A DNA stretch of 64,000 nucleotides from Rhodovibrio sodomensis (GCF_016583645.1 NZ_NRRL01000001.1:223418-287417), one strand, 5' to 3'. Numbered from the stretch's first letter, positions 35,128-44,164 are shown. Numbers and translations: made by a program. Notes: generated by a model not told the origin, from the sequence alone.

Positions 35128-36576
35128 ATGCAGTCCGATCTCACGATCAAGCGCGCCAAGAAGATGGCGCGAACCCTCCAGTCCGCGCTCAAGGATCTGG
35201 GCCAGCACCCCGGCTACGCCGCCTGCCTCGAGATGGTGGCCCGTCAGCAGGGCTTCGACAGCTTCAACGCGCTCGAGGCCCGCGTGCCCCAGGACGTCAC
35301 CGCCACCACGCCGCTTTCCGATCTTTCCGACCTTTCCGACCTTTCCGATGAAGCTTTGAAAGTTGAGCTTTACCGCCGCGGGCAGATCCCCGTCGTCGAG
35401 CTGCAGCTGGACACGCTTCGCCGACAGTTCCCGAGCGTACCCCGTCAGCGGATCCTCGATACCCTGTCCGGCCTGCGCTGCCGGATCGCCTACGATACCC
35501 GCACCCAGGTCCAGACGTCCCTGGAGCGCCATATGCGCGCGCTGGCCGCCACGTCGCGCGTGCAGGTCGCGGCCACTGGCACCACAACGCTGGGCGCGCT
35601 GCAGTTCGCCGACGTCGAGCCCTTCCGCGCCCTGCAGTCCGAGCACTTCGGCCCCAGCAGCACCTGCCAGCTGATGGTCATCCGGCTGCAGACGGCCGAC
35701 ACGGCCGTCGCGGACGCCTACGTCAGCCACGGGACGCATGGCGGCCTGCAGCGCCGCACCCTCAACCACCTGCGGGAAACGCGGCTGGGCAGCCTGCTGG
35801 CTGACCTCGCCACGCACCTCGGCGTCAGCGAGGTCGCGGTCGTGCTCCACGCCTACGGCCTGTTCGTGACCGAAGGACCGGCGCGCAACCGGGTCCGGAA
35901 GATCTACGCCCTGGCACCCCATGCACCCGAGTTCACCGACGCGGACGAACTCGCAACCCGCTACCCGGATCTGGAGCAGGCTCACAAGCTGCTGCTCCAC
36001 CGGGTCCTGCCCGTCGCGCCGTTCACGCTCTCGGGCCACGAGGAGATCGAGAGCCGCACCCCGGTCCCGCGCCTGTCCGAGCCGGTCGACGAGACGCTGG
36101 GCATGATCCTGTGCGAGCCCTTCCACGCAGCAGACCCGATCCGCAAGCTCGAGGACATCATGTTCGACGAAGAGGCGGGGATGACCACCCTGATCCTGGC
36201 CGTCGAGCGCACGGCGAGCGATCTGCGCGCCACCCGCGTCGTTCACCAGCCCGAGATCGAGGGCATCGTGCACGAGACGATCCCGCGCCATCTGTCGACG
36301 TCGGTTGGCGAGACGATCGACGACCTGAAAACGCTCGCCGGCATCGAAGGCACGGCCACCTACGTCATCCGACGCGAGGGCCCGAACAGGCAGGTCTACC
36401 TTTTCGAGGGGTCGCTGAGCGCGGAGCCCGTGCGAGCCTGGTGCATCGACACGCCAGTGATGGCGGATCCCGACCATGTCCGCCGGGAGCTTAACGCCGA
36501 GCTGCTGCCGGATCTGCTCACCGGCCTCAAGCTCGGGCAAACCACGCCCGCGCGCCACGCGGACGCAGCCAACTGA
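35128..36576 (+). CDS. Hypothetical protein, 482 aa, with glyoxalase-associated N-terminal segment
   Basis: ATG 35128. Residues about 12-52 (QSALKDLGQHPGYAACLEMV and ARQQGFDSFNALEAR) match a short segment seen at the N-terminus of many alphaproteobacterial and plasmid proteins, often annotated as glyoxalase-related (LExxARxxGFxSxNxLEA). A Leu-Ser-Asp repeat follows (63-74). The remaining 400 residues are an unassigned alpha/beta protein (VAVVLHAYGLFVTEGPARNR). Ends at a terminator. Function unknown. Confidence 0.82.
   Translation: MQSDLTIKRAKKMARTLQSALKDLGQHPGYAACLEMVARQQGFDSFNALEARVPQDVTATTPLSDLSDLSDLSDEALKVELYRRGQIPVVELQLDTLRRQFPSVPRQRILDTLSGLRCRIAYDTRTQVQTSLERHMRALAATSRVQVAATGTTTLGALQFADVEPFRALQSEHFGPSSTCQLMVIRLQTADTAVADAYVSHGTHGGLQRRTLNHLRETRLGSLLADLATHLGVSEVAVVLHAYGLFVTEGPARNRVRKIYALAPHAPEFTDADELATRYPDLEQAHKLLLHRVLPVAPFTLSGHEEIESRTPVPRLSEPVDETLGMILCEPFHAADPIRKLEDIMFDEEAGMTTLILAVERTASDLRATRVVHQPEIEGIVHETIPRHLSTSVGETIDDLKTLAGIEGTATYVIRREGPNRQVYLFEGSLSAEPVRAWCIDTPVMADPDHVRRELNAELLPDLLTGLKLGQTTPARHADAAN
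35314..35349 (+). repeat. Four tandem copies of a 9-base unit in a coding region
   Basis: CTTTCCGAT/C repeated four times, in frame inside the 35128 gene, encoding LSDLSDLSDLSD. The units are almost identical at DNA level, the kind of repeat that can gain or lose copies without breaking the frame. Confidence 0.95.
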
Positions 36577-36600
36577 AGGGCGCCGGCCCTGATCACGATA

Positions 36601-36630
36601 ACGGGGCGCCCTCCCGGGCGCCCCGTTTTC
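36601..36630 (+). terminator. Rho-independent terminator
   Basis: Perfect 11-base stem ACGGGGCGCCC (36601-36611) with 36616-36626, loop TCCC, then TTTTC. Ends the 35128 gene. Confidence 0.93.
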
Positions 36631-36700
36631 TGATCTCAGACCGGTCGCCGCCCGCAACGCGCCCATCACGGGACCAGCGGGCCGTTTGTGCCGGCTTCGA

Positions 36701-36844
36701 TCAGCTCTCAGTCGTCTCGGCCACCTCCCCGGGCTTGACGAATACCACGCAGGGCGGGTTTTCCAGGAGACGACCGCTGTCGTATTCGGTATTGTGCTCG
36801 ATGAATACCAAAGCGGAGATCACGAGCGCTTCGATCAGGTGCAT
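36701..36844 (-). CDS. Possible small protein, 47 aa
   Basis: Frame MHLIEALVISALVFIEHNTE to a stop, with a hydrophobic N-terminal part, then CVVFVKPGEVAETTES. Codon use is like the neighbours and the third bases are GC-rich. It is too short for automatic calling, and its ribosome binding site (GGCGG) is modest. The rest of 36631-37005 holds no other gene. Confidence 0.45.
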   Translation of the reverse strand: MHLIEALVISALVFIEHNTEYDSGRLLENPPCVVFVKPGEVAETTES

Positions 36845-36910
36845 GGCTGCCGCCCAGGGCCCGGGGTCGGGGGCGACCGGGCACCTGGCTCGGCTCGCCG
36901 TCCTATCGGT

Positions 36911-36941
36911 TTGAAAACGGGGCCGGTAACCGACCTAATAA
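36911..36941 (+). promoter_or_regulatory. Candidate sigma-70-type promoter
   Basis: TTGAAA (36911-36916) and TAATAA (36936-36941), spacing 19 (18 if CTAATA is used), in an unusually AT-rich stretch 65 bases before the 37006 gene. It is the best -35/-10 pair in this gap. Confidence 0.4.
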
Positions 36942-37005
36942 ACCTTTTACGGTATTACGCGCCGAACATGTCGGCCCTTACCGTTGCTCGAACCCAGGAG
37001 ACCGT

Positions 37006-37596
37006 ATGTTCCGCCTTCTGCGCCGCGCCGCCGCCCTGCTTCTTCTGATCGCGACACCGGCCGCGGCCGAGCCGATCAACATCAGCCAGACCCACTGGAG
37101 TTTCCAGCCCTACACAACGCGGGGCCAGGAAACGATGTGTGCGCTGATCTACAAGGCGATCGGCTTCTCGGTGAGCGGGCAGAAGATCTTCATCGAGGGC
37201 TCGCTGAACGAGGCCTACCCGGTCGGCAAGATGCCCGGGGTGATCTTCAAGCTCTACGCCGCCGAGATGGCGAGCGACGGCGGCACGCTGCGCCTCGAAC
37301 ATGCCTTCCTGCGTACCGGGGAGCTGACCACGCGCAACTTCCAGCAGCTGCAGAGCGACACCCCCGGAAGCTATCTCGCCTTCCTCAGCATGCTGGAGGA
37401 CCCCCGGGCATCACAGGACCTCGTCGACGCCGTGATCCAGCGCGGCGCACAGGTCTCCTTCACCGTCGCGGGGAAGGTCACCGACTACACCTTCAGGCTG
37501 GCGCCGATCGAGGCGCCGAACGACGCGGTGTACCGGTTCCTGCGCTGCAACATGCGCGCGATGGACCGCGTGCGCCGCGAACTGGACGCCCAGTAG
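37006..37596 (+). CDS. Exported hypothetical protein, 196 aa
   Basis: ATG at 37006 after CAGGAG. Signal peptide MFRLLRRAAALLLLIATPAAAE, mature chain starting PINISQTHWSF with two Cys (ETMCALIY, LRCNMR). Beta-rich in the middle. No family recognised; likely periplasmic. Confidence 0.78.
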   Translation: MFRLLRRAAALLLLIATPAAAEPINISQTHWSFQPYTTRGQETMCALIYKAIGFSVSGQKIFIEGSLNEAYPVGKMPGVIFKLYAAEMASDGGTLRLEHAFLRTGELTTRNFQQLQSDTPGSYLAFLSMLEDPRASQDLVDAVIQRGAQVSFTVAGKVTDYTFRLAPIEAPNDAVYRFLRCNMRAMDRVRRELDAQ

Positions 37597-37669
37597 CCAG
37601 TCTGGCGCCGCCAGCCCCACATTCCCTGCGGGCCCATCCGGACCCGCGAAACCGCTCAGGAGACGCCCG

Positions 37670-38320
37670 ATGCGTTCCGTCACCGACCTGCTGTCCGGCC
37701 AGATGAGCCTGTTCAAGAAGCTCCCCTTCCAAGAGGCTCCCGACCCGGCCGCCTCCTATGCCGCCACGCTCGGGATCGACGACAACCCCCGGCATAAGTT
37801 CGCGATCATCAAGGAGTCGGCTTGCCGGCGGCTGCTGCCCGAGGTCCTGGCATGGCTGGACGAGCGCGATGCCAGCGAGGCCGAGCAGGAGCGGGTCCTG
37901 GCCGAGCTGATCCGGGCCGCGGACACCGAGGGCTATGAGTTCGCACGCAACCTCGAGCGCCTGGCGCAATGGGGCGAGGTCAACAGCGAGCTGGTCGAGA
38001 TCCTCGAGTCCTACGGCGTCATCCGCTACGAGATCGTCCGGCAGATGGTCACCGCCTGGGTGAAGGCGAACGACATCCACCTCGACCTCGACGTCGGGAC
38101 GCGCGTACGCGACCTGCAGCGCTCCGCGAGCCGCGAACGTGCGCGCGAGCTGGGCCGCCCTGCGCTCGAGGAACTCCCCGAGCGCCTTGGCACCATCGTC
38201 GACCTGCGTCCGGAAACGGCCGAGTACGTGGTCCAATTCGACGAGGAGCGCGCCCGCTTCAAGGACACCAAGGGTGGCCAGATCGTGACCCATACGCGGG
38301 TGCAGCGCCTGGATTCCTGA
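37670..38320 (+). CDS. Hypothetical protein, 216 aa
   Basis: ATG 37670 after CAGGAGACG. Soluble, helical first half (DASEAEQERVLAELIRAADT), then a C-terminal segment VDLRPETAEYVVQFDEERAR that resembles a small beta domain. No family recognised. The CCA/PAP-family gene begins 44 bases later, so they may be co-transcribed. Confidence 0.75.
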   Translation: MRSVTDLLSGQMSLFKKLPFQEAPDPAASYAATLGIDDNPRHKFAIIKESACRRLLPEVLAWLDERDASEAEQERVLAELIRAADTEGYEFARNLERLAQWGEVNSELVEILESYGVIRYEIVRQMVTAWVKANDIHLDLDVGTRVRDLQRSASRERARELGRPALEELPERLGTIVDLRPETAEYVVQFDEERARFKDTKGGQIVTHTRVQRLDS

Positions 38321-38364
38321 CACGTCGACGCCGGACCACCCCCTTCTTCTCCCGGGACTTTACG

Positions 38365-39546
38365 ATGACCCGCATCGAAACACCGGCGTTCCGCCGGGCG
38401 ATCACCGAGCCCGCGCGCGATCTCGCGCGCATCTACGCCCAGGCCGGTTGCGAGCTCAGACTGGCGGGCGGCGCGGTCCGCGACGCCCTGATCGGCGCCA
38501 CCCCTAAGGACATCGACTTCGCGTCCGACGCCACGCCCGAGGAGTCCGTCGCCCTGCTCGTGCAGGCCGGCGTGCGGGTGATCGAGACGGGGCTGCAGCA
38601 CGGCACCGTCACGGCCGTGCACGGCGGCGAGAGCTTCGAGGTCACGACCCTGCGCACCGACGTCGCCTGTCATGGCCGGCACGCCGAGGTGGCGTTCGTG
38701 CGCTCCTTCGAGCAGGACGCGGCGCGGCGCGACCTCACCATCAACGCCATGTTCGCTGGCATCGACGGGACCCTGTACGACTTCCACGGCGGCGTCCTGG
38801 ACCTGGAGAAGCGGGTGGTGCGCTTCGTCGGAGATCCGGCACAGCGGATCCGGGAGGACTACCTGCGAATTCTTCGGTACTTCCGCTTCCGCGCCCGCTT
38901 CGGCCCGGCGATGGGCGGCACCGCCGTCGACATGGCGAACCTGGATGCCATCCAGCAGAACCGGGCGGGGCTGGGACAGATCTCCCCCGAGCGGGTGTGG
39001 AGCGAGCTCCGTCGCATCCTGGCTGGACCGACCCTCTGGCAGCAGCTGAGCGGCATGGCCGAGACCGGGATCCTGCAGGTCCTTGGTCTGCAGGACCTCG
39101 ACCTGATCCGCCTGTCCCGGGCGAAAACCTACGCTCTCCATCCTGAGACACTGCTCGGAGCGGCCGCGCGCGACGAGGCGGCTGCCAACGCGCTTGCCGA
39201 CCAGCTCCGTCTCAGCAACGCGGAACGCGCGCTGATGACCTACGTTGCCGGGACGATCGGCCAGGCCGATGCCCCGCTATCGTGGTTCCAGCGCCAACTC
39301 ACCGACGGCACCCCGCTGGTGCACGCCCAGGAGGCGCTGCGCGCGCTCCACCGGCCAACCTGCGCGCTGCAGCTGGCCGACTGCGAGGTCCCGGTTTTCC
39401 CGGTAACCGGCAAGGACCTGCTCGCCGCCGGACACGCGCCGGGCCCCGCCATGGGACGCGAGCTCGCCCGGCTGAAACGGCTCTGGCAGGAAAGCGGCTA
39501 TACCTTGAGCCAAGAGAGGCTCCTGGAGATGGGCGTCCCGTCCTGA
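38365..39546 (+). CDS. tRNA nucleotidyltransferase / poly(A) polymerase family enzyme (class II)
   Basis: 393 residues. Class II nucleotidyltransferases add CCA to tRNA 3' ends or polyadenylate RNA. The head domain shows LAGGAVRDALIG (33-44), the catalytic D-x-D of KDIDFASD (Asp49, Asp51), RRDLTINAM (121-129) and the tRNA-contact region IREDYLRILRYFRFRARF (162-179). I cannot separate CCA-adding from poly(A) activity by eye. In an alphaproteobacterium a housekeeping CCA gene is expected elsewhere, so this may be a second copy. Terminator follows. Confidence 0.9.
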   Translation: MTRIETPAFRRAITEPARDLARIYAQAGCELRLAGGAVRDALIGATPKDIDFASDATPEESVALLVQAGVRVIETGLQHGTVTAVHGGESFEVTTLRTDVACHGRHAEVAFVRSFEQDAARRDLTINAMFAGIDGTLYDFHGGVLDLEKRVVRFVGDPAQRIREDYLRILRYFRFRARFGPAMGGTAVDMANLDAIQQNRAGLGQISPERVWSELRRILAGPTLWQQLSGMAETGILQVLGLQDLDLIRLSRAKTYALHPETLLGAAARDEAAANALADQLRLSNAERALMTYVAGTIGQADAPLSWFQRQLTDGTPLVHAQEALRALHRPTCALQLADCEVPVFPVTGKDLLAAGHAPGPAMGRELARLKRLWQESGYTLSQERLLEMGVPS

Positions 39547-39566
39547 CGCGTTGTAGACCGTCGTCA

Positions 39567-39600
39567 GACCCGGAACCGCACCCGCGGTTCCGGGTCTTTA
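39567..39600 (+). terminator. Rho-independent terminator
   Basis: Perfect 13-base stem GACCCGGAACCGC (39567-39579) with 39584-39596, loop ACCC, then TTTA. Ends the nucleotidyltransferase gene. Confidence 0.92.
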
Positions 39601-39711
39601 TCGTGGCTTCCACCCCACTCCGGTCCCGCCTAACACCCTGATCAACCCTTTTCTTGCCAACGTCCAGTGCGCTAGACGAGCCACTGGGGTCCATTCGACG
39701 GGGGAAATTCG

Positions 39712-39975
39712 ATGCTGCGACACCTTATTGCATTGGCCGCGTGCGCCCTGCTCACCCAGGGCTGCGCCAGTCCAGCGCGCGATACGGCCGAGACGACATC
39801 AAGGCCCGAGCAGAACCAGCAGGCCGCGCCCGATCTTCCCGAGTACGATCCGAGCCAGCTTGACCGGATCGAAATTGACGAGGACGCCAACCGGGCACCC
39901 GAGCCCAAGGACAGCGATCAGGCCGCGCCCAGCCGCCCCGACAGCGTGAAGATCGACCTCACCGAGCAGGACTAG
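39712..39975 (+). CDS. Small lipoprotein, 87 aa
   Basis: ATG at 39712. Signal sequence MLRHLIALAACALLTQGC with a lipobox (L-T-Q-G-C), followed by an acidic, Pro-rich, probably disordered chain. Six bases before the large membrane-protein gene, so the pair is likely an operon. Confidence 0.8.
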   Translation: MLRHLIALAACALLTQGCASPARDTAETTSRPEQNQQAAPDLPEYDPSQLDRIEIDEDANRAPEPKDSDQAAPSRPDSVKIDLTEQD

Positions 39976-39981
39976 GCCGCC

Positions 39982-42327
39982 GTGACGCGTGACACCGCGA
40001 TCAAGCTGGTCCTGCTCGCCCTGAGCCTGGGCTACCTCGTCTTCGAGTTCGCATTCAACGCCACCCTGCTGGACACCGCGGCGAGCGTCTCACCGGACAG
40101 CGACCGCATCCACGCCGTCGAGACGTTCGGGCGGACGGTGGGCGGCGTCGGCCTGTCCTTGCTGGTCGTCAGCCTGTTCGCACGCGACCAGTGGCAGCTC
40201 GCCACGCTGCCGCGCAAGATCGCCGCCTGCGCGCTCGCCGGCGTTATGCTGATTCCCTTCGCCTTCGCGCCCGACGAGCTCCTGAACCGCGCCCTCTTTC
40301 CGGTCGCCGGCCTCGGGCTCATCGCGATCGCCCTCTTCCTGACCCGACGCGCCGCCCGGGCCGCCCTGGTGGTCGTCGGGCTGATCGCGGCCTGCGGGCC
40401 CGGCATGTACTACGGCCAGCTGATCTTCTTCGAGCGCGCGCTGGTCGACGGCTCCAGCCCGCAACTCCGGCAGAACGCCCGCTACGTCAACCTGCTCAAG
40501 CTCGGCCTGAATCATGGCGCCGTCGAGCTCGCCAACGCCGAGGTCCAGCCGGACCTCGATACCCCCGACCAGAAAACCTTTCTCGCCCTGCTGGGCGGCC
40601 TGGCATGGCTGGAAGACGACGTCATCAGCACGGTCAAGCAGCATCGCGAGGAGATCGCCGACGTGGTGGTCTCCCGCATGACCGAACAGGGCGTCGAGGA
40701 GCGCTGGCAGCAGTACAAGCACCAGCAGGCCCGCTTCCGCGAGGAGGCGTTCCAGCCCTACGTCGAGGCCCGCACCACCTTCTCCGAGCGCTACAACAAT
40801 GCCGCCGCTGAGGCCCGGGACCGTTACCGGGAGATGCAGGACCAGCTGGCCGAGTCCTGGGACGATTACCAGGACGAGCGCGAGCGCTTTCGCGACCAGA
40901 TTGCCGAGCGCGTCGACCCCGTTCAGCGATCCGTCCGCAACGCCATCGAGGACTTCGGCAACTGCGATGACGGCCGCTGTCGCCAGCGGGTCCGCGAGCG
41001 CTTCCACGAGAACCGCGTCAACGCGGCGATCAAACGACGCCTGGGCCGACGGACCTATCTGATCGAGGACTGGTGCTACGAGCGGGAGCCCACCGCCGGG
41101 GAGCGGATCGCTGAGGGGCTCGCGATCCTGAACAACCCGGTCGGCGGACTCGTCCACGCCCTGCAGGGCGGCAGCACCTATCTCAAGTGCCCGACCAACA
41201 GGGAAGCGATCATCTACCGCCTCACGCTCGTCGGATCCGGGAAGTTTGAGGAACGTTCCGGCGGCTACCCGCCCGACATCGAGACCCTGGAGGCGTTCAA
41301 GCGTCATTCCGAGACGATCCAAAGCGTGCGCGATCGCCTGGCGGACGAAGGCATCGAGATGCCCGAGGGTTGGACCCCGCTCAACCAGAGCGCCTTCCTC
41401 GCCAAGGCCGTCCCGGTGGTTCAGCAACGCATGCGGGCGCGCTGGAACCGGAAGATGCAGGCGCGATTCGGCACGACCCTGCCACCGGACCTCGACTTCC
41501 GACAGTTCGCCAACCACCCCGCGATGCAGCGGCGGATCGAGCGGCGGTTGGGCGCTGAGATGGCGAGCCGGGTCGACATGACGATCCAGGACCAGGATGT
41601 CTTCGTCGAGCGCGTGATCCGTCCGGAGATCCAGGCCCGGATCGACCGCGAACTGCGCATTCTGCGCGCGAGCGTCGAGACATATGCCGACGGCGGTGAG
41701 ATGGCCGAGGAGGGCCGCCAGGCCGTCCGGGCCGCGCTCGTGCCGCCAATCAGTCTCGCGATCTCGCTGTTGTTCGGACTCCTGACCCTGGCGAAGAACG
41801 GCTACGCGGCGATCGATGTGCTGACCAAGAGCACTCGGCCCGCCATCAGGCGCGGCCTGCTCAGCCTGGTCGCCCTCGCACTCGCCTCTGGCGTGCTTGG
41901 AGCCCCCTTCGCGGTGACCAACGCCTTCGCGGAGAGCGCCACCTTCAAGCACTACCGCGACATCGCGGCGGACAGGGCCTACCCGACCGCACTCCTGTCC
42001 GAGTACGTGATCCGCATCCAGCCGCTGGCCTATCCGGTCGGCCGGTTCGCGCAGGAGCATCTTCAGCCGCAAGCGATGTTCCTGCAGGCCGCCCGCCAGG
42101 AACCGGCCAGCCTCCCCGAGGATATCGACCGGCGCCTGCGTCAGCTCGCGCGTGAGGCGAGCCCGCAGCAGATCCGCAGATCCCAACGGGAACTGACGGC
42201 CGAGGGCTACTATACCGGCGCTCTCGACGGGATCTACGGACCCAAGACCCGGCGGGCCATGATCGCCGGCGCTCGGAGCGGCGACGTAACGCCCCTGATG
42301 GCCGAGTACGGCATCGAGCAGGAGTGA
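39982..42327 (+). CDS. Large membrane protein with C-terminal peptidoglycan-binding-like domain
   Basis: 781 residues, GTG start. N-terminal hydrophobic segments at about 8-26, 52-66, 80-96, 103-120 and 125-145, then a long charged helical region (residues 220-330, Arg/Glu/Gln-rich coiled coil), two more membrane segments at about 585-650, and a C-terminal IRRSQRELTAEGYYTGALDG (about 735-755) typical of PG_binding_1. Possibly a cell-envelope protein linking membrane to peptidoglycan. No catalytic motif found. It partners the lipoprotein gene upstream. Confidence 0.82.
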   Translation: MTRDTAIKLVLLALSLGYLVFEFAFNATLLDTAASVSPDSDRIHAVETFGRTVGGVGLSLLVVSLFARDQWQLATLPRKIAACALAGVMLIPFAFAPDELLNRALFPVAGLGLIAIALFLTRRAARAALVVVGLIAACGPGMYYGQLIFFERALVDGSSPQLRQNARYVNLLKLGLNHGAVELANAEVQPDLDTPDQKTFLALLGGLAWLEDDVISTVKQHREEIADVVVSRMTEQGVEERWQQYKHQQARFREEAFQPYVEARTTFSERYNNAAAEARDRYREMQDQLAESWDDYQDERERFRDQIAERVDPVQRSVRNAIEDFGNCDDGRCRQRVRERFHENRVNAAIKRRLGRRTYLIEDWCYEREPTAGERIAEGLAILNNPVGGLVHALQGGSTYLKCPTNREAIIYRLTLVGSGKFEERSGGYPPDIETLEAFKRHSETIQSVRDRLADEGIEMPEGWTPLNQSAFLAKAVPVVQQRMRARWNRKMQARFGTTLPPDLDFRQFANHPAMQRRIERRLGAEMASRVDMTIQDQDVFVERVIRPEIQARIDRELRILRASVETYADGGEMAEEGRQAVRAALVPPISLAISLLFGLLTLAKNGYAAIDVLTKSTRPAIRRGLLSLVALALASGVLGAPFAVTNAFAESATFKHYRDIAADRAYPTALLSEYVIRIQPLAYPVGRFAQEHLQPQAMFLQAARQEPASLPEDIDRRLRQLAREASPQQIRRSQRELTAEGYYTGALDGIYGPKTRRAMIAGARSGDVTPLMAEYGIEQE

Positions 42328-42489
42328 GATGACCCCGCCCTCGGCCGCGACGCCTGCCCTTCCGCCGGTCGCGACACCGAAAAACGCGCAGCCCGGCCGC
42401 CTTGTCAGCACATGCAGCTCGCGTACACTGGCTGGTTCCGCGGCAAGGCGTGCGCCGAGTCCAACCCGCACCGACCGGCGGATCTCAGC

Positions 42490-42518
42490 TTGTCGTAGTA
42501 TAGATCGTAGTCTATATT
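42490..42518 (+). promoter_or_regulatory. Sigma-70-type promoter with palindromic operator
   Basis: TTGTCG (42490-42495), 17 bases, TATATT (42513-42518): near-ideal in a GC-rich context. The inverted repeat TATAGA (42499-42504) / TCTATA (42511-42516) overlaps the spacer and -10, and a GTAG direct repeat (42495-42498, 42507-42510) sits beside it. This is a good operator for the XRE regulator encoded two genes on. The first start codon is 6-12 bases after the -10, so the transcript may be leaderless. Confidence 0.7.
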
Positions 42519-42529
42519 CGGGGGTGTGC

Positions 42530-42883
42530 GTGCTCGAAATCGGCCGCTTGTCGGATGCCTTTGCCGATCTACTGGATCGGCTCGAACAGAACCGGGACTA
42601 CTGGCTGTTGCAGGCAATCGAGAGCCGTCTGACCCAGCTGACCCGCCAGCCGCCCGTACCCGAGGCGGCGCTGACGCGGCAGGCCGCGCGCGAAGGGCAC
42701 CTGATCTGGGTGACCAGCGCGCTCAGCCCGAACATGCTGGTCTGCACGGTGATGATCGACCGCACGGCCGGCGAGTTCCTGCCGCTTGACGGACGTATCT
42801 TCACGCCTTCGGGCGGCCGGAACGCCCGCGACCTGGAAGCCGAACTCCGGGATCAGCTGCCCGACACGCTCCGGGCGGCGTGA
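42530..42883 (+). CDS. Hypothetical protein, 117 aa, paired with an XRE regulator
   Basis: GTG 42530 (or 42524), directly after the promoter; the frame is open upstream to 42329 but crosses the promoter. Reads VLEIGRLSDAFADLLDRLEQ then a beta-rich C-terminal half. Its stop overlaps an alternative GTG start of the XRE gene. Such a pair behind a palindromic promoter resembles a toxin-antitoxin or immunity module, but I do not recognise a toxin. Confidence 0.7.
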   Translation: MLEIGRLSDAFADLLDRLEQNRDYWLLQAIESRLTQLTRQPPVPEAALTRQAAREGHLIWVTSALSPNMLVCTVMIDRTAGEFLPLDGRIFTPSGGRNARDLEAELRDQLPDTLRAA

Positions 42884-42909
42884 GCCGGGGCCGGCAGGAG
42901 ATCAACAAG

Positions 42910-43353
42910 ATGGCTCGAGCCCAGACCCGCCAAACCCAGCCGCGCAACGCCCTGCGCCAGCACATGGATGGCCTGCGGGCGCGCGATCCCGCGATGGCCC
43001 AGGTCAGTCAACTTGACCAGAACGCCGAGACCACGGCGATCGCCCTGCGCGAGATCCTGCGCGAAGCCCGCAAAGCAAGCGGCCTGACCATGCAGCAGAT
43101 GGCCGACCGGATGCACGTGACCCAGCCAACCGTCTCGGCGATCGAGACTGGCGACGGCAACCTCGGGGTCAAAACCCTCGCCCGCTACCTCGGCGCCCTC
43201 GATATGGACCTGATGCAGCTGGTGACCGATATGCGTCAGAGCGTTCTTGCGCACACGCCCGTCGCCGGGGAAGCCGAGAACGCTCGCGACGCATCCGATG
43301 GGGATCCGAGCGCGCCCCCGGCCGCGGCCGCCGCGTCCACGCCCAGGAGCTAG
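42910..43353 (+). CDS. XRE-family helix-turn-helix regulator
   Basis: 147 residues, ATG 42910 with AGGAG upstream (GTG 42880 is possible). Residues 49-103 (ILREARKASGLTMQQMADRM then HVTQPTVSAIETGDGNLG) form a typical Cro/CI-type HTH. Ala/Pro-rich C-terminal tail. Probably represses its own operon through the palindrome at 42499-42516. Confidence 0.88.
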   Translation: MARAQTRQTQPRNALRQHMDGLRARDPAMAQVSQLDQNAETTAIALREILREARKASGLTMQQMADRMHVTQPTVSAIETGDGNLGVKTLARYLGALDMDLMQLVTDMRQSVLAHTPVAGEAENARDASDGDPSAPPAAAAASTPRS

Positions 43354-43357
43354 CCGC

Positions 43358-43597
43358 GTGAGTGCCGCTGATCTCTGCGGCATGATCGGATCGTTCCTGC
43401 TGCTTGTCTCGGCGATCCGGGACACGGTCCTGCGCTGGTGGATCTGGGTGCTCCGGCACCGGCGCTACCAACCGGGCCTGGCTGGCCTCCGGCGAACTCT
43501 CACCGCGCGCCACCAGGAAGCCCGCGATCGGCCGCTCCTCGACTCGCTCACCCTGGCCGCCGGCGCGTTCTTCCTGATGCTCTCCTACCTGCTCTGA
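43358..43597 (+). CDS. Small membrane protein, 79 aa
   Basis: GTG at 43358 after AGGAG (43345-43349). Two hydrophobic segments (LCGMIGSFLLLVSAI; LDSLTLAAGAFFLMLSYLL) flank a basic loop (RHRRYQPGLAGLRRTLTARH). Four bases after the XRE stop, so probably the third gene of that operon. Confidence 0.65.
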   Translation: MSAADLCGMIGSFLLLVSAIRDTVLRWWIWVLRHRRYQPGLAGLRRTLTARHQEARDRPLLDSLTLAAGAFFLMLSYLL

Positions 43598-43642
43598 TCC
43601 GCGCCCAGTCGGTGACCGGACACGCGTGACTGGTGAGACGCG

Positions 43643-44164
43643 CTATCTGGACAGCTGCGCCAGCCGCAGCACGCCCAGGACATCCGCGATGCGGCGCTGC
43701 CTGCCTTCGCCCGCCGGCGCCCGCAGCGGCAACATCGCGCCCGCCCCACGCATCGGCCTGCCGGAACTCGTGACGTTATCGACCTCGAAGTAGACCGGCG
43801 CGCCCTTCGCGACCGTGCAATCGAGGACCTCGCGCCACGCCGCTACCGCCGGCGCGCTGCGCTCCAGTTCGCCGAGCGTCCGTTTGGCGAGCCGTTCTCC
43901 GAACAGGAAAGAGGCACGCTCGCCGCACAGGCGCCAAAAGTAATCCGCGGCCGACCGCACCTCGATCAGCATCAGATGCGGCAGCAGGCCGGGCCCGAAG
44001 TGCAGCGGATCGATGTCATGCCGGGTCGGCAGACCCCGCCCGCCGCGTTTCCGCCAGACGGCCGCCACAGCGCACACGGTCTGGAAGTCCGCACGATGCC
44101 ACGCCTCGCCCTCGTCGACCTGCGCAAGGGCATATCTGCTGCCGCGCTCACACCGCCGGCTCAC
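43643..44164 (-). CDS. PAS_5-domain protein
   Basis: 173 residues, GTG start. Pattern RGGRGLPTRHDIDPLHFGPG and LLPHLMLIEV plus YFWRLCGERASFLFG matches the PAS_5 family, common in alphaproteobacteria, where a lone PAS domain binds an unknown ligand or partner. A second member is at 49101. The 230 bases upstream (44165-44394) show no gene. Confidence 0.85.
   Translation of the reverse strand: MSRRCERGSRYALAQVDEGEAWHRADFQTVCAVAAVWRKRGGRGLPTRHDIDPLHFGPGLLPHLMLIEVRSAADYFWRLCGERASFLFGERLAKRTLGELERSAPAVAAWREVLDCTVAKGAPVYFEVDNVTSSGRPMRGAGAMLPLRAPAGEGRQRRIADVLGVLRLAQLSR

Noticed and set aside
40090..42471. Minus-strand open frame of 793 codons
   Set aside because: Antisense to the large membrane-protein gene 39982, which has membrane segments and a peptidoglycan-binding end; the minus frame has neither start context nor domains.
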